From: Chryseobacterium cucumeris | GTDB lineage: Bacteria > Bacteroidota > Bacteroidia > Flavobacteriales > Weeksellaceae | Direction of reading: 5' to 3' | Assembly (NCBI RefSeq): GCF_001593385.1 | Contig: NZ_LUVZ01000046.1 | Span: 124,001-188,000 of the forward strand | Length of the DNA: 64,000 nucleotides | Shown: positions 15,346-24,696 of the stretch, piece by piece | How the letters are laid out: every line of letters begins with the position of its first letter | Numbering within the stretch: the first letter of the stretch is position 1 | Program-made: the position numbers and the translations under genes | The notes under the pieces: model-generated | What the model was told of the DNA's origin: nothing | The model's input: only the letters and a program-made list of their open reading frames with translations | Database searches by the model: none

Positions 15346-17787
15346 CTAGAAATCCAGTGTGATTGATGCTCTGGCAGCTGCTCCTATAATAGGTCTTGCC
15401 ATGATGATTCCGTCTCCATTGGGCGATCCTGCTCTTGGGTCTCCTTCTGTAATACCAATAGTGTTAAAGATATTGGTACCATCTACTGCAAAGCGTATTC
15501 TTCCTAACTGGTAAGACATTCCCGCTCCAAATTCTGTAAAAGAAGGTAGGGTCTGTACATTCTTCTCATCCTGGAAACGTTTTCCATAATAATTCATACT
15601 TACATAGGCTCTCCATGACTTGGTAATGTTCACCGCCGGTGAGATATTAAAATAAAACTTTGGCATTCTTCTTACCACATTTCCTTCAAGTACACTTCCG
15701 GCTTCAAGGTTTTTATATTTCGGGCTTTGAACGGTTCCATTGAATGCAACTTCTAAAATATTATTGAATAAACGGGCATATCCTTCAAATTCAACTCCAT
15801 AGTTTTGGGTATTCGCAAAAGTATTTTCAGATTTTCCATCAGAGAAGATATCTGTAAATGAAAGATTATTCAAGGTAGAATAGAATGGAATCACCGCTAT
15901 GTCAAAGGTACGCGAGTAATATTTATATCCAACTTCTAACTGATTGGTGGTTACTGATTTTAAAGGTTTGTCAGGGTTTGGAGTGGAGAAATAGTTGTAA
16001 TAAGCTTCTTCATTCGGAGATCTGAAACCGTTGGAGAAACGAGCATACACCGCATTCTCTCTGTTGATTTTATAATTGGCAGCTAATGTAAAGGAAACTT
16101 TATCCACATTAAAGTTCCAATAGGTGTATTTATTTCCCAATACACTCATATTATCATCAGCCGTCGTCGTGTTGAAACCATGAGTTCCATCAGTTGTTAA
16201 TCCAGAATTATTTAAATTAGAAGTGGTGGTATTGGCAAAATTTCCTTTGTAATAATCATGGCTGTAACGAAGGCCTCCATTTACACTTAAAGCATCGGTA
16301 ATGTTATAGTCTAAGTTTACATAAAGATCATTCAAACTTCCCTGAGTCTGAGTTCTTCTTTGCAAAAATGTCATATCCATCACACCATTGTAGGTTTTAG
16401 AGTATCCGTCATCAGACGGGCTCATAGACGGGTTTACCAGATTTAAAAGTTCAGGTCTGTCTGTAGCAGTTGCCAGAACATTACTCCAGTTCCAGTATTG
16501 CTGAGATTTCCAGTTGGATTTATAAAAACCAGCCGTAACATTTCCTTTGTCAAATTTATAACTGAATTGTAAATCATTCACAAAATTATTCATCTGTTTG
16601 TCGATTGCCCAGAATCCTAATTTTTGTACATACTCAGGATTAACAACAGCTCCGTTGCTTACGAGAGAATACTGATAATTGCTCATTCCAAGCCCACCAT
16701 CTTTCACGGCATCAGTAGCATATTTAGAAGCTAGCTTTGGACCTCCTGCAGGAAAAATCCCCGTATAATTCATATTGATATTGGTGTATCTCGTTTTGTT
16801 TAAAACACTGAAATTATTTCCAAGATCATATTTAAACTCTGCACCCAATGCATCTACTTTCGGATGGATTCCATCTTCAAGATTTCTGTTGAAAAATCCA
16901 CCTCCGGCCTGTGGAATATTCAGCTGGCTGATGGCTCTGTAACTATATGTTCCGTAATTAGGATCAAATCCCTGGAATCCTTTCAGTTTATTTCCGTTCT
17001 GGATTAAAGGAATCGGAAGGAAGAATGTATTTCTGTCATCCAGTTTTTTGTAATATACTTTTACATAGCCTTTATCAAAGACATATTTCAGATTCATTCT
17101 GATTTGCCCCCCATTATTGGCTTTGAAACCTGTTTTTCTGATTCCGTCATCTGTTCTGTAAAAACCACCGACATTAAAAAACAATTTATCCTGAACCAAA
17201 GCGCCTCCTACATTCACATCGGTACGCATCAATCCGTAGGTACTGGTTTCAAGTTTCGCCGTACCTCTGAAATCATTGGTTCCTTCTCTGGTAATAAAGT
17301 TGATCAGACCTCCAGGTGAATTTGTTGCAAAAATAGAACCTGACCCTCCTCTCAACGCTTCCATACGGTTGACAGAATTGTCTACACGGAAAAAGTTGTC
17401 AGCATTGGCAAACTGAAGTGCTCCGTCTTCGAAAACCGGAAGACCGTCTTCCTGTACCTGTACAAATTCATAAGCTCCTGCAGAAGGAATTCCTCTTGCG
17501 AAAAGGTTGTTTCCTACTTCACCACCTGAAGTTTCCACCGCAAATCCCGGAACTCTTTGCAATAAAGCAGCAGCACTGATCGGGTTCTGTTTCTGAATTT
17601 CTTTGGAGCTAAATGTGGAAATTGCTGTACTGGATTCTATTTTTTTCTTTGGATTTGAGTTTCCTGTAATGACAATCTGATCGATGGAAGAAACTTTTGC
17701 AGAATCCTGCGGTGTTTCCTGGGCATAAGCATTATTAAAGTATAACGTAGCTGTTGCGGCGATTAAAAAGATCGATTTTTTTTTCAT
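15346..17787 (-). CDS. TonB-dependent outer-membrane receptor, probably for trehalose
   Basis: 813 residues from the ATG at 17787, where a signal peptide starts (MKKKSIFLIAATATLYF). A plug domain covers about 45-150 (QIVITGNSNPKKKIESSTAI as the TonB-box region, MEALRGGSGSIFATNSPGGL) and a 22-strand-type barrel follows, ending ARASITLDF with the terminal Phe typical of outer-membrane proteins. No SusC-type N-terminal CarboxypepD-like extension and no SusD partner are present. It is the third gene behind an MFS carrier and a trehalase, 23 bases after the trehalase stop. Uptake of trehalose or a trehalose-containing sugar is inferred from this context only; a siderophore receptor is the main alternative. 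Confidence 0.9.
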   Translation of the reverse strand: MKKKSIFLIAATATLYFNNAYAQETPQDSAKVSSIDQIVITGNSNPKKKIESSTAISTFSSKEIQKQNPISAAALLQRVPGFAVETSGGEVGNNLFARGIPSAGAYEFVQVQEDGLPVFEDGALQFANADNFFRVDNSVNRMEALRGGSGSIFATNSPGGLINFITREGTNDFRGTAKLETSTYGLMRTDVNVGGALVQDKLFFNVGGFYRTDDGIRKTGFKANNGGQIRMNLKYVFDKGYVKVYYKKLDDRNTFFLPIPLIQNGNKLKGFQGFDPNYGTYSYRAISQLNIPQAGGGFFNRNLEDGIHPKVDALGAEFKYDLGNNFSVLNKTRYTNINMNYTGIFPAGGPKLASKYATDAVKDGGLGMSNYQYSLVSNGAVVNPEYVQKLGFWAIDKQMNNFVNDLQFSYKFDKGNVTAGFYKSNWKSQQYWNWSNVLATATDRPELLNLVNPSMSPSDDGYSKTYNGVMDMTFLQRRTQTQGSLNDLYVNLDYNITDALSVNGGLRYSHDYYKGNFANTTTSNLNNSGLTTDGTHGFNTTTADDNMSVLGNKYTYWNFNVDKVSFTLAANYKINRENAVYARFSNGFRSPNEEAYYNYFSTPNPDKPLKSVTTNQLEVGYKYYSRTFDIAVIPFYSTLNNLSFTDIFSDGKSENTFANTQNYGVEFEGYARLFNNILEVAFNGTVQSPKYKNLEAGSVLEGNVVRRMPKFYFNISPAVNITKSWRAYVSMNYYGKRFQDEKNVQTLPSFTEFGAGMSYQLGRIRFAVDGTNIFNTIGITEGDPRAGSPNGDGIIMARPIIGAAARASITLDF

Positions 17788-17810
17788 AGCCTTATTTTTT
17801 ATTGTTAGTT

Positions 17811-19292
17811 TCAGTTCTGTTGTAATTGTAAATACACTCCATTGGTCCAACCGAATCCGTCCTGATTAGGGTATTCCCCTCCGCCTGCTATTGTTTCTGT
17901 GTCTAATGCATTGTATTTTTCCATCAGCTTTCCGGTGTTTTTGTAGACCCTTTCTACATTGGAACACCAGTTGTTTTTAATTTTTTCTGCCAGCTCATCA
18001 AAGCCGTAATTTTTCATTGCTTTAAATCCTAACCATTGATAAGGAGCCCACGCATTGGGAAGATCCCACTGCTGACCCGAGTTTTTAGTTGTAGTAACAA
18101 GACCACCCTGGTAAAGAAACTTTTCAGCAACAGCTTTAGCAACTGCCTCAGCCTGCTCCTGATCTGCAATTCCAAGGAATAAAGGGTAAAGAGCAGCAAT
18201 ATGTTCAGACGGTGTTTTTGTGTTTTTTTTAGTGTGATAATCTTTATAATTGTTAGTATTTCCATCCCAGAAATAGTTATTGATCATCTGTCTTCGGCTT
18301 GCTGCTCTTTCTGAAAAATAATTTTCTTTTTCACTCAGATTCTGAAGTGCTGAAGATTTCGCCAAAGTCATTTCCAAATGCCACAAAAGACAGTTCAAAT
18401 CAACCTGGGCAAGATTCAGCGTTTCTATTGTCTGTATATTTTCTCCGTCTGCAAACCATCGGCTGGAAAAATCCCAACCCGATTCACAGGCGCTTCTTAT
18501 ATTTCTGTAAAATTCATCACCTGAAGCTTTCTCATGATCTTCAATATCGATCAGATAACTTTCGGGCCGTGGTGTATTTTCTGCATCGTAATAACGGTTC
18601 AGGATATCTCCCTCTGTTGTTTTTACCACTCTTTTTACACTGGACCCGTTTTCAAGTCCTTCTTCCCCATTCATCCAGAAAGCATATTCTTTCTCCAGTG
18701 TTTCGTGGTATTTCACATAAATCTCCTTGTCTCCTGTCGTTTCGAAAAGAAGATCCAGCATTAATGAAAAGTAAGGAGGCTGCGATCTGCTCAGGAAGTG
18801 AGTTCTGCTTGCATTCGGAACAAATCCTATATTTTGGATCAGATAAGAACAGTTTTCAATAATGTTTTCCATCATTTCTACTCTTCCCGAAACCTGTAAT
18901 CCTAGCATGATAAAATAACTGTCCCAATAGAAAAACTCATTAAAACGACCACCCGGAACGACATAAGGCTTTGGCAATTTTAAAAGGGTCCCTTTTTCTT
19001 CATATGCTGTACGGGTGAGTTCATCCCACAACTTTTCGATATGTTCACCAATAGGGAGCTGATCTTGTCTCTGAACAGAAACTCTTGCTCCTAAAAAGTC
19101 AAAATGAGTCATCACAAAATCTTTCAGATCAAAACCTTCCGTATTTTTGGATTGTTCATAATCCTCATTGATCTTTGCAATGGGAAAAAGAGGAACTGCA
19201 TCCGTCATCATTTTCTGATCCTCAAAAATTTCAGATCTCTGTACATTATCAAACAGACTTTGAATTTCGTTTATATAAAGCTGATTACTCAT
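17811..19292 (-). CDS. treF: Alpha,alpha-trehalase, GH37, cytoplasmic type
   Basis: Splits trehalose into two glucoses. 493 residues with no signal peptide, so it probably acts in the cytoplasm as TreF does. Both family signatures are present: PGGRFNEFFYWDSY near residue 110 and QWDLPNAWAPYQW near residue 400. The block ESGWDFSSRWF near residue 290 carries the catalytic-acid Asp of the family, and GGGEYPNQDGFGWTNGV at the end carries the second carboxylate. It begins 2 bases after the MFS stop codon and is followed by the TonB receptor 23 bases later, so one transcript is very likely. Confidence 0.95.
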   Translation of the reverse strand: MSNQLYINEIQSLFDNVQRSEIFEDQKMMTDAVPLFPIAKINEDYEQSKNTEGFDLKDFVMTHFDFLGARVSVQRQDQLPIGEHIEKLWDELTRTAYEEKGTLLKLPKPYVVPGGRFNEFFYWDSYFIMLGLQVSGRVEMMENIIENCSYLIQNIGFVPNASRTHFLSRSQPPYFSLMLDLLFETTGDKEIYVKYHETLEKEYAFWMNGEEGLENGSSVKRVVKTTEGDILNRYYDAENTPRPESYLIDIEDHEKASGDEFYRNIRSACESGWDFSSRWFADGENIQTIETLNLAQVDLNCLLWHLEMTLAKSSALQNLSEKENYFSERAASRRQMINNYFWDGNTNNYKDYHTKKNTKTPSEHIAALYPLFLGIADQEQAEAVAKAVAEKFLYQGGLVTTTKNSGQQWDLPNAWAPYQWLGFKAMKNYGFDELAEKIKNNWCSNVERVYKNTGKLMEKYNALDTETIAGGGEYPNQDGFGWTNGVYLQLQQN

Positions 19293-19294
19293 TG

Positions 19295-20524
19295 TTATTT
19301 TTTAGGATTAATTTTTAATTTATTCATGAACACTGCCGAAGTGATCAGTAATGAAAGCGGAATCAGAGAAAGGTAAAATGCCCGCTGCCCGCTGAACTCC
19401 TGAAATACAAAACCGGTAATGATAGAACCTATCGTTCCCCCGATTGCTGAGAAAACAACGATCAATCCTGACATCGCACTGTGCAGATATTTAGGGATTG
19501 ATGCCAGAATCACAGAATTAATGCTTGGATAAATTGGTGCCAGCAAACCTCCCATCAAAGGAAATAAATACACGACCAAAGGAGCATTCAACCAGTTTGT
19601 ATTTGTATCAATATGAATATTATGGGTCAAGGGCAAAACCAGCAATAAACTGATAGCAAAACCTACCACACAGAAAGAGACTACATAGATCCAGCTGAAT
19701 TTTTTAGAGAAGAATCCCGATAAAAATCTTCCCAAAGCAAAAGCTCCCGCTAAAACCGCTCCCGCCTGAATACTCATAGAGGTAGGCACTTTTAAAATCT
19801 CTTTATAAAATGTGGGCGTCCACGTTTGAAAGCTCTGCTCTACCAATACAAAAAGGAAAGCGCATAATAAAAAACATAATACTTTTTTATAGCTGAATAA
19901 GCTTACACTATTTTTTAAATCTCCCAAGAGATCTGTTTTATCACTTTTAGCTTCCTGTTCGTTCAGTTTTGAAAAGAATAAAAATAAAAAAGACAAACTT
20001 GAAAGTCCTCCCAGCACCCAATACACATTCAGCCATTCAGTAGATTTCGGATTATGATCATCTATATATAAACTGAATAAAACATTTCCAGCCAGTACTC
20101 CGATCATAAAAAACCCTTCCAGAAATCCCATAAAACTGGAATGTTCTTTATCTGTTTCCGTTACCAGCCCGATAGAAGTAAAAACCGATATTTTGATTAA
20201 TGCAAATGAAACTCCTACGGTTGCAAATAGTAACTTGAATACCCAGAAGTCATTGGTAAAAGGCATTACAAAACACATGCAGCTTACCAGCAATAAAGCA
20301 ATCAGCATTGATTTTTTGATTCCTATCTTCGGAAGAAATGAAGCCAGAATGAAAGAACATATGGCGATTGGAAGATCTTTGAAGCCTTCCAGAACGCTTG
20401 CCGAAGATTTTGAAATCCCAAAATTCTGCTGTACCTGTAGAATGACTGTTCCTACAGAATTCAGAAGAATGGCAAAGACAAAATAGTTTAAAAATAAAAC
20501 GGCCTTGATGTTAAGATTTTTCAT
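19295..20524 (-). CDS. MFS transporter, probable trehalose carrier
   Basis: 409 residues with about 12 hydrophobic segments, the major-facilitator layout of two six-helix halves split by a charged loop near residue 200 (FSKLNEQEAKSDKTDLLGDL). First gene of the run MFS, trehalase, TonB receptor. In this setting it would move the sugar from periplasm to cytoplasm, where the trehalase acts. Substrate is inferred from neighbours; the protein sequence alone gives only the superfamily. It is divergent from an AraC regulator across a 123-bp gap that should hold the promoters. Confidence 0.85.
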   Translation of the reverse strand: MKNLNIKAVLFLNYFVFAILLNSVGTVILQVQQNFGISKSSASVLEGFKDLPIAICSFILASFLPKIGIKKSMLIALLLVSCMCFVMPFTNDFWVFKLLFATVGVSFALIKISVFTSIGLVTETDKEHSSFMGFLEGFFMIGVLAGNVLFSLYIDDHNPKSTEWLNVYWVLGGLSSLSFLFLFFSKLNEQEAKSDKTDLLGDLKNSVSLFSYKKVLCFLLCAFLFVLVEQSFQTWTPTFYKEILKVPTSMSIQAGAVLAGAFALGRFLSGFFSKKFSWIYVVSFCVVGFAISLLLVLPLTHNIHIDTNTNWLNAPLVVYLFPLMGGLLAPIYPSINSVILASIPKYLHSAMSGLIVVFSAIGGTIGSIITGFVFQEFSGQRAFYLSLIPLSLLITSAVFMNKLKINPKK

Positions 20525-20647
20525 TCAGGTGATTTCTTGTTGGCTAAGATAGAAGCATTTCTGTTAACGATAATTTAACACAGTAAATCAATATTTGAAC
20601 TATATTAATATATTTAGTATTTTTAGTGAATAAATATGATTAATTAG

Positions 20648-21553
20648 ATGAAAGTTACTTTTGAAAGGGTAATCCCTAATGAAAAGAGCTCATTCCGCAC
20701 CATTCATAATAATTCTCCCATTTCAGAATTCAAATGGGAGTATCATTATCATCCCGAAATTGAGCTGGTATGTGTTATTTCCGGGAATGGAACCCGTCAC
20801 GTGGGTTATCATAAAAGTAATTATACGAACGGAGATCTGGTATTAATCGGGTCCAATATTCCCCACTCCGGATTCGGTCTGAATTCTATTGATCCGCATG
20901 AAGAAATTGTACTTCAGTTCAAAGAAGAAATCCTTCAGTTTCCCGAGCAGGAAGTAGAATCGAGATCTATTAAAAACCTGTTGGAACTTTCAAAGTACGG
21001 GATTCATTTTCATCATAAAGTAAAAAAGGTAATGCTTCCCAGGCTGAAACTGATGCTGGAATCAGAAGGCTATAAAAGATACTTATTGCTGTTGGAAATT
21101 CTTTTTGAACTTTCAAAATGTGAGGATTATGATCTTTTAAACAAGGAAATCATGCCCTACACCATTATTTCTAAAAATAAAACCCGTCTTGAGAATATAT
21201 TTACCTATGTAGAACATCATTACGACAAGGAAATTGATATTGAAGAAGTAGCAAAACTAGCTAACCTGACTTTACCAGCTTTCTGTAATTTCTTTAAAAA
21301 AGCAACCCAGATTACGTTTACAGAGTTTGTGAACCGCTATAGAATTAATAAAGCCTGTCTGCTGATGGCGCAGGACAGATCTATTTCAGAATGCAGCTAC
21401 CAGTGTGGCTTTAATAATGTGACCTATTTTAACAGGATGTTTAAAAAATATACGGGGAAGACTCCTTCAGAATTTATCAGGAATTATTCTCATAGCAATG
21501 TTAATGTAGATATAAAGACTGAAAAGGAGACTAAAGCTAAAATAAGTTTTTAA
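20648..21553 (+). CDS. AraC family regulator with cupin sensor domain
   Basis: 301 residues. The N-terminal cupin (about 20-120) shows FKWEYHYHPEIELVCVISGN and GDLVLIGSNIPHSGFG. The C-terminal double helix-turn-helix (about 190-285) shows IDIEEVAKLANLTLPAFCNF and ECSYQCGFNNVTYFNRMFKK followed by TGKTPSEF. It is divergent from the MFS/trehalase/TonB receptor genes, which makes it the likely sugar-responsive activator or repressor of that set (inference). It has no neighbours on its own strand. Confidence 0.92.
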   Translation: MKVTFERVIPNEKSSFRTIHNNSPISEFKWEYHYHPEIELVCVISGNGTRHVGYHKSNYTNGDLVLIGSNIPHSGFGLNSIDPHEEIVLQFKEEILQFPEQEVESRSIKNLLELSKYGIHFHHKVKKVMLPRLKLMLESEGYKRYLLLLEILFELSKCEDYDLLNKEIMPYTIISKNKTRLENIFTYVEHHYDKEIDIEEVAKLANLTLPAFCNFFKKATQITFTEFVNRYRINKACLLMAQDRSISECSYQCGFNNVTYFNRMFKKYTGKTPSEFIRNYSHSNVNVDIKTEKETKAKISF

Positions 21554-21677
21554 TAGAAGACTTCTACCAGAGTGACAGACTGTGTGGATAATAGGTGAAC
21601 TATGTTGCAAGAAACAAAAAAGCCACTCCAAAAGAGCAGCTTTGTATTATTGAGTAATAATTAGTGATTATCTAAAA

Positions 21678-22232
21678 TTATTTCCATTTAATATTGCATC
21701 CCATGCTAGGTCTCTGAATTTCTTCCTGAGGTTCTCCAGCCAAAAGATTTTCAAAAGCAATAATCAGATCTTCTCCGGTTACATCTTTATTATTTCCAGG
21801 TCTTGAATCATCCATCTGACCTCTGTATACAAGGTCAAGCTTATCATCAAAGAAATAAAAATCCGGTGTACAAGCTGCATCATAAGCTTTTGCTACTGCC
21901 TGGCTTTCATCAAACAGATAAGGGAAATCAAATCTTCTTTCAATCTGGAATTCGATCATTTTTTCCGGAGAGTCTGCCGGATATTTTTCAATATCATTCG
22001 CATTGATGGCGATGAATTCAATTCCACGCTCGTTATAATCTTCGTACAATTCATTGATCTTATCAATCACATGAAGAACAAACGGACAATGGTTGCACAT
22101 AAAGATCACCAAAGTACCTTTTTCTCCTTTCAGCTCTTCCAAAGACTGAAGTTCATTCGTTTTTGACGGGTTAGGAAGTTCAAAAAACGGAGCTTTTGTT
22201 CCTAATGCCAGCATATTTGAGGGAGTATTCAT
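21678..22232 (-). CDS. Thioredoxin-fold AhpC/TSA-type protein
   Basis: 184 residues. The active-site region reads FMCNHCPFVLHVIDKINELY, a CxxC motif (CNHC) at the start of the helix, and CTPDFYFFDDKLDLVYRGQM carries the cis-Pro region. This is the thioredoxin family group seen widely in Bacteroidota, which joins a peroxiredoxin-like core to CNHCP. No signal peptide, so it is cytoplasmic. It likely acts in thiol-disulfide exchange or peroxide reduction. It stands alone between the AraC gene and a repeat-bearing gap. Confidence 0.88.
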   Translation of the reverse strand: MNTPSNMLALGTKAPFFELPNPSKTNELQSLEELKGEKGTLVIFMCNHCPFVLHVIDKINELYEDYNERGIEFIAINANDIEKYPADSPEKMIEFQIERRFDFPYLFDESQAVAKAYDAACTPDFYFFDDKLDLVYRGQMDDSRPGNNKDVTGEDLIIAFENLLAGEPQEEIQRPSMGCNIKWK

Positions 22233-22310
22233 ATCCTTATTTCTTTACCGGCAAAGATAATTATTTCTTTTGTTAATTAGGAAGAAGACATTTTCATTTT
22301 TAATAGGTAA

Positions 22311-22422
22311 GGAAGCTGGAGGATGAAGATTGTTAGCCCTCAAAAATAGTTATAGTCAAATTCTATTATTATATTATTTACCTTCAAAATAACTTCCAGC
22401 ACCCATTCTTCCAGCTTCCAGC
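22311..22422. repeat. CTTCCAGC-type intergenic inverted repeat, copy 1
   Basis: GGAAGCTGGA (from 22311) is complemented by TCCAGCTTCC near 22410-22419, with further CTTCCAGC words at 22393. The same words recur at 30650-30739 and 32309-32338, so this is a dispersed family. The 301-bp gap holds this repeat and the tetR promoter. Confidence 0.6.
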
Positions 22423-22476
22423 CTTTAATTAATCTTCTTTAAAAAGCAGACGAACCTATAAAACTTACAATATCCC

Positions 22477-22508
22477 TTGGAAGTTATATTAAAAAGTTTG
22501 TAGTTTTG
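22477..22508 (+). promoter_or_regulatory. Promoter of the TetR gene
   Basis: TTG (22477-22479), 21 bases, then TAGTTTTG (22501-22508), an exact TAnnTTTG. The operator palindrome begins at the very next base, covering the likely transcription start. Confidence 0.72.
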
Positions 22509-22521
22509 CTAACGCTGTTAG
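22509..22521. promoter_or_regulatory. Operator site 1 (autoregulation of tetR)
   Basis: CTAACGCTGTTAG is a 13-bp palindrome (CTAAC-N3-GTTAG) immediately after the -7 box of tetR. Three close copies lie upstream of the pump genes. Confidence 0.65.
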
Positions 22522-22533
22522 TAAATAAAAATC

Positions 22534-23130
22534 ATGGGTCTACATGAACGCCGTCAACGAGAAAAAGAATCCATCCGTGCAAATATTTTGCAGGCTGCTT
22601 TTACGTTGGCTAAAACTGAAGGCTGGGGTTCGCTTTCTATGCGCAAGATAGCAGATGCTATTGAGTATAGCGCTCCCGTTGTATATGATTATTTTGAAAA
22701 TAAAGAAGCTATTCTATTTGAAATTTCTTTAGATGGCTTTCATAAGTTACACATTGAACTGTTAAAAGCTCAGCAGAAGCACGATACTCCGGAAGAGCAG
22801 CTTGTTGCCATTGTGGATGCGTACTGGAACTTTGCTTTTAAAAATAAGGAATATTACCAGCTTATGTTTGGTCTTGGAATGCAATGTTGTGGAAAAGGAC
22901 AGATGAAAAAAGAATTCTCATCATTCCAGGAACTTATTTATGAATGTACTTATGAGATTATAAAGAAAAACGGATCCAATCCGGACAATGCCTGTCATAT
23001 GTCTCATGCTCTGTTTTCTGCCGTACATGGAATGATCTCTATTATGATGATGCGTACAGCTGATATCCCTTCAACAATGAATAAAACGACTTTGGACGAA
23101 ACTGTTTCGGCTTTTATTAAGTCTTTATAG
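22534..23130 (+). CDS. TetR/AcrR family repressor of the RND pump
   Basis: 198 residues. The N-terminal helix-turn-helix (about 10-65) reads ILQAAFTLAKTEGWGSLSMR then YSAPVVYDYFENKEAILFEI; the rest is the helical ligand-binding and dimer domain with a TetR_C-like LMFGLGMQCC. It sits just upstream of a tripartite efflux operon in the same direction. Four copies of one palindrome occur at its own promoter and in front of the operon, so it most likely represses both itself and the pump. The ligand is unknown. Confidence 0.92.
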   Translation: MGLHERRQREKESIRANILQAAFTLAKTEGWGSLSMRKIADAIEYSAPVVYDYFENKEAILFEISLDGFHKLHIELLKAQQKHDTPEEQLVAIVDAYWNFAFKNKEYYQLMFGLGMQCCGKGQMKKEFSSFQELIYECTYEIIKKNGSNPDNACHMSHALFSAVHGMISIMMMRTADIPSTMNKTTLDETVSAFIKSL

Positions 23131-23149
23131 ATTTTTTTTGAATTAAAAA

Positions 23150-23162
23150 TTAACACCGTTAG
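23150..23162. promoter_or_regulatory. Operator site 2
   Basis: TTAACACCGTTAG, one outer mismatch from the CTAAC-N3-GTTAG palindrome; 20 bases after the tetR stop and followed by a partial copy AATTAACAC. Confidence 0.6.
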
Positions 23163-23278
23163 GAAAATTAACACTGAATTAATATATATATTTCCTGTTA
23201 ATCCTGACTAAAAACTCAAACATTTATGAAGCCATTCATTATTTTAAGTTGTTAAAATTAGTGATTTTTGTCTACTAA

Positions 23279-23291
23279 TTAACACTGTTAG
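23279..23291. promoter_or_regulatory. Operator site 3
   Basis: TTAACACTGTTAG followed by TAAAATTAACAC. It begins 8 bases after GATTTTTG (23263-23270), a one-mismatch -7 box, so it may cover a pump-operon start. Confidence 0.62.
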
Positions 23292-23410
23292 TAAAATTAA
23301 CACACCTTACACCATCATTATACACTTCAATACATTAAAAAAATTTCAATTATGGAAGCAATCGACCTCATCGGACATTAAAAATTCTGTAATTTTTTTT
23401 GAACAAATCA

Positions 23411-23423
23411 TTAACACTGTTAG
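23411..23423. promoter_or_regulatory. Operator site 4
   Basis: TTAACACTGTTAG again, 72 bases before the pump adaptor start and about 10 bases after a TTTTTTTG run. Sites 2, 3 and 4 are spaced 129 and 132 bp apart. Confidence 0.62.
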
Positions 23424-23495
23424 GAAAAAATACAGCATTTATCAAAACATTTTTTTACTTACCTCTAACACTTCATTAAAAAAATTAAACCAACA

Positions 23496-24656
23496 ATGAA
23501 ATTACCTGGAAAAACAAGGTTTATTGTACTTATTGCAAGTATAATTCTTTTACAGAGCTGCACAAAAGCCGCAGAAGGAACCAATGCCGCACCTCCAGCT
23601 CCAGAACTTCCGGTTTATACCGTTATCACCTCACCCGCTACTACATATCAGGAATTCCCAACTGCTTTGGAAGGGAAAAACAACGTAGAAATCAGATCTC
23701 AGGTAGATGGATACCTTGACAGAATCTACGTAGAAGAAGGAGCATATGTAAGAGCAGGACAACCGTTATTCAAAATAGATTCAAGAAGTTATGGCGAACA
23801 GATGAATATGGCTCAGGCTAATCTTCAGGCGGCCAATGCCAATATTCAAAAAGCAAGAGTAGAAGTAGACAGACTTCAGCCGCTGGTGGCTGCCAAAGTA
23901 GTTTCTGATGTACAGCTTAAAACCGCAAAAGCCAATTATGAAGCGGCTGTAGCAGCAGCTGCACAAGCGAGAGCCTCTGTAGGAAGCGCCAGAATCAACG
24001 TAGGATTTACAACCATTACAGCTCCTGTAAGCGGCTATATAGGAAGAATTCCTTACAAAAAAGGAAGTCTGATTTCAAGAACAGATGTGAATCCATTGAC
24101 ATTACTATCTGATATCAGTGAAATCTATGCCTATTTCTCTCTGAGTGAACTTGATTTCATTGCTTTCCAGAATAAATATCCGGGAGCAAGCTTAGAAGAA
24201 AAACTGAAAAATATGCCCATGGTAGATCTAGTGATTGCCGACAACAGTACTTACCCTGAAAAAGGAAGATTAAGCATTGTAGACGGCCAGTTTGACAAAA
24301 CTACCGGAGCCATCAGTGTACGTGCCGTTTTTCCTAATGCCAACGGAACTTTAAGAACCGGAAATACAGGAAGAGTACGTATGCCACAGCTGATTTCTAA
24401 TGCAGTCGTAATTCCTCAGGAATCAACCTTCGAAATTCAGGATAAAACCTATGTTTATGTAATGGGTAAAGACCAGAAGGTAACCGGGAGACCGATCAAA
24501 ATATCAGGAAAAACGGATAGCTATTATTTTATTTCTGAAGGGCTTAAGCCTGGAGAAAAAATTGTATTCACGGGAATTGGAAACCTGAAAGACGGTGCTT
24601 CCATCAAGCCGAAAAATATTTCTTCGGACAGCTTGTTAAAAGCAAAACCATTATAG
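23496..24656 (+). CDS. RND efflux periplasmic adaptor (membrane fusion protein)
   Basis: 386 residues, AcrA/MexA type. The signal peptide ends in a lipobox (ASIILLQSC), so the protein is lipid-anchored in the periplasm. Visible parts are the biotinyl-lipoyl-like half-motifs NVEIRSQVDGYLDRIYVEEG and FTTITAPVSGYIGRIPYKKG flanking an alpha-helical hairpin (about 105-160), then a beta-barrel and membrane-proximal domain with GRLSIVDGQFDKTTGAISVR. First of three pump genes; the permease follows after 40 bases. Predicted to be under TetR control. Confidence 0.94.
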   Translation: MKLPGKTRFIVLIASIILLQSCTKAAEGTNAAPPAPELPVYTVITSPATTYQEFPTALEGKNNVEIRSQVDGYLDRIYVEEGAYVRAGQPLFKIDSRSYGEQMNMAQANLQAANANIQKARVEVDRLQPLVAAKVVSDVQLKTAKANYEAAVAAAAQARASVGSARINVGFTTITAPVSGYIGRIPYKKGSLISRTDVNPLTLLSDISEIYAYFSLSELDFIAFQNKYPGASLEEKLKNMPMVDLVIADNSTYPEKGRLSIVDGQFDKTTGAISVRAVFPNANGTLRTGNTGRVRMPQLISNAVVIPQESTFEIQDKTYVYVMGKDQKVTGRPIKISGKTDSYYFISEGLKPGEKIVFTGIGNLKDGASIKPKNISSDSLLKAKPL

Positions 24657-24696
24657 TTCTTTCCGAATACAGAAGACTTAAAAAAATAAACTTCTT

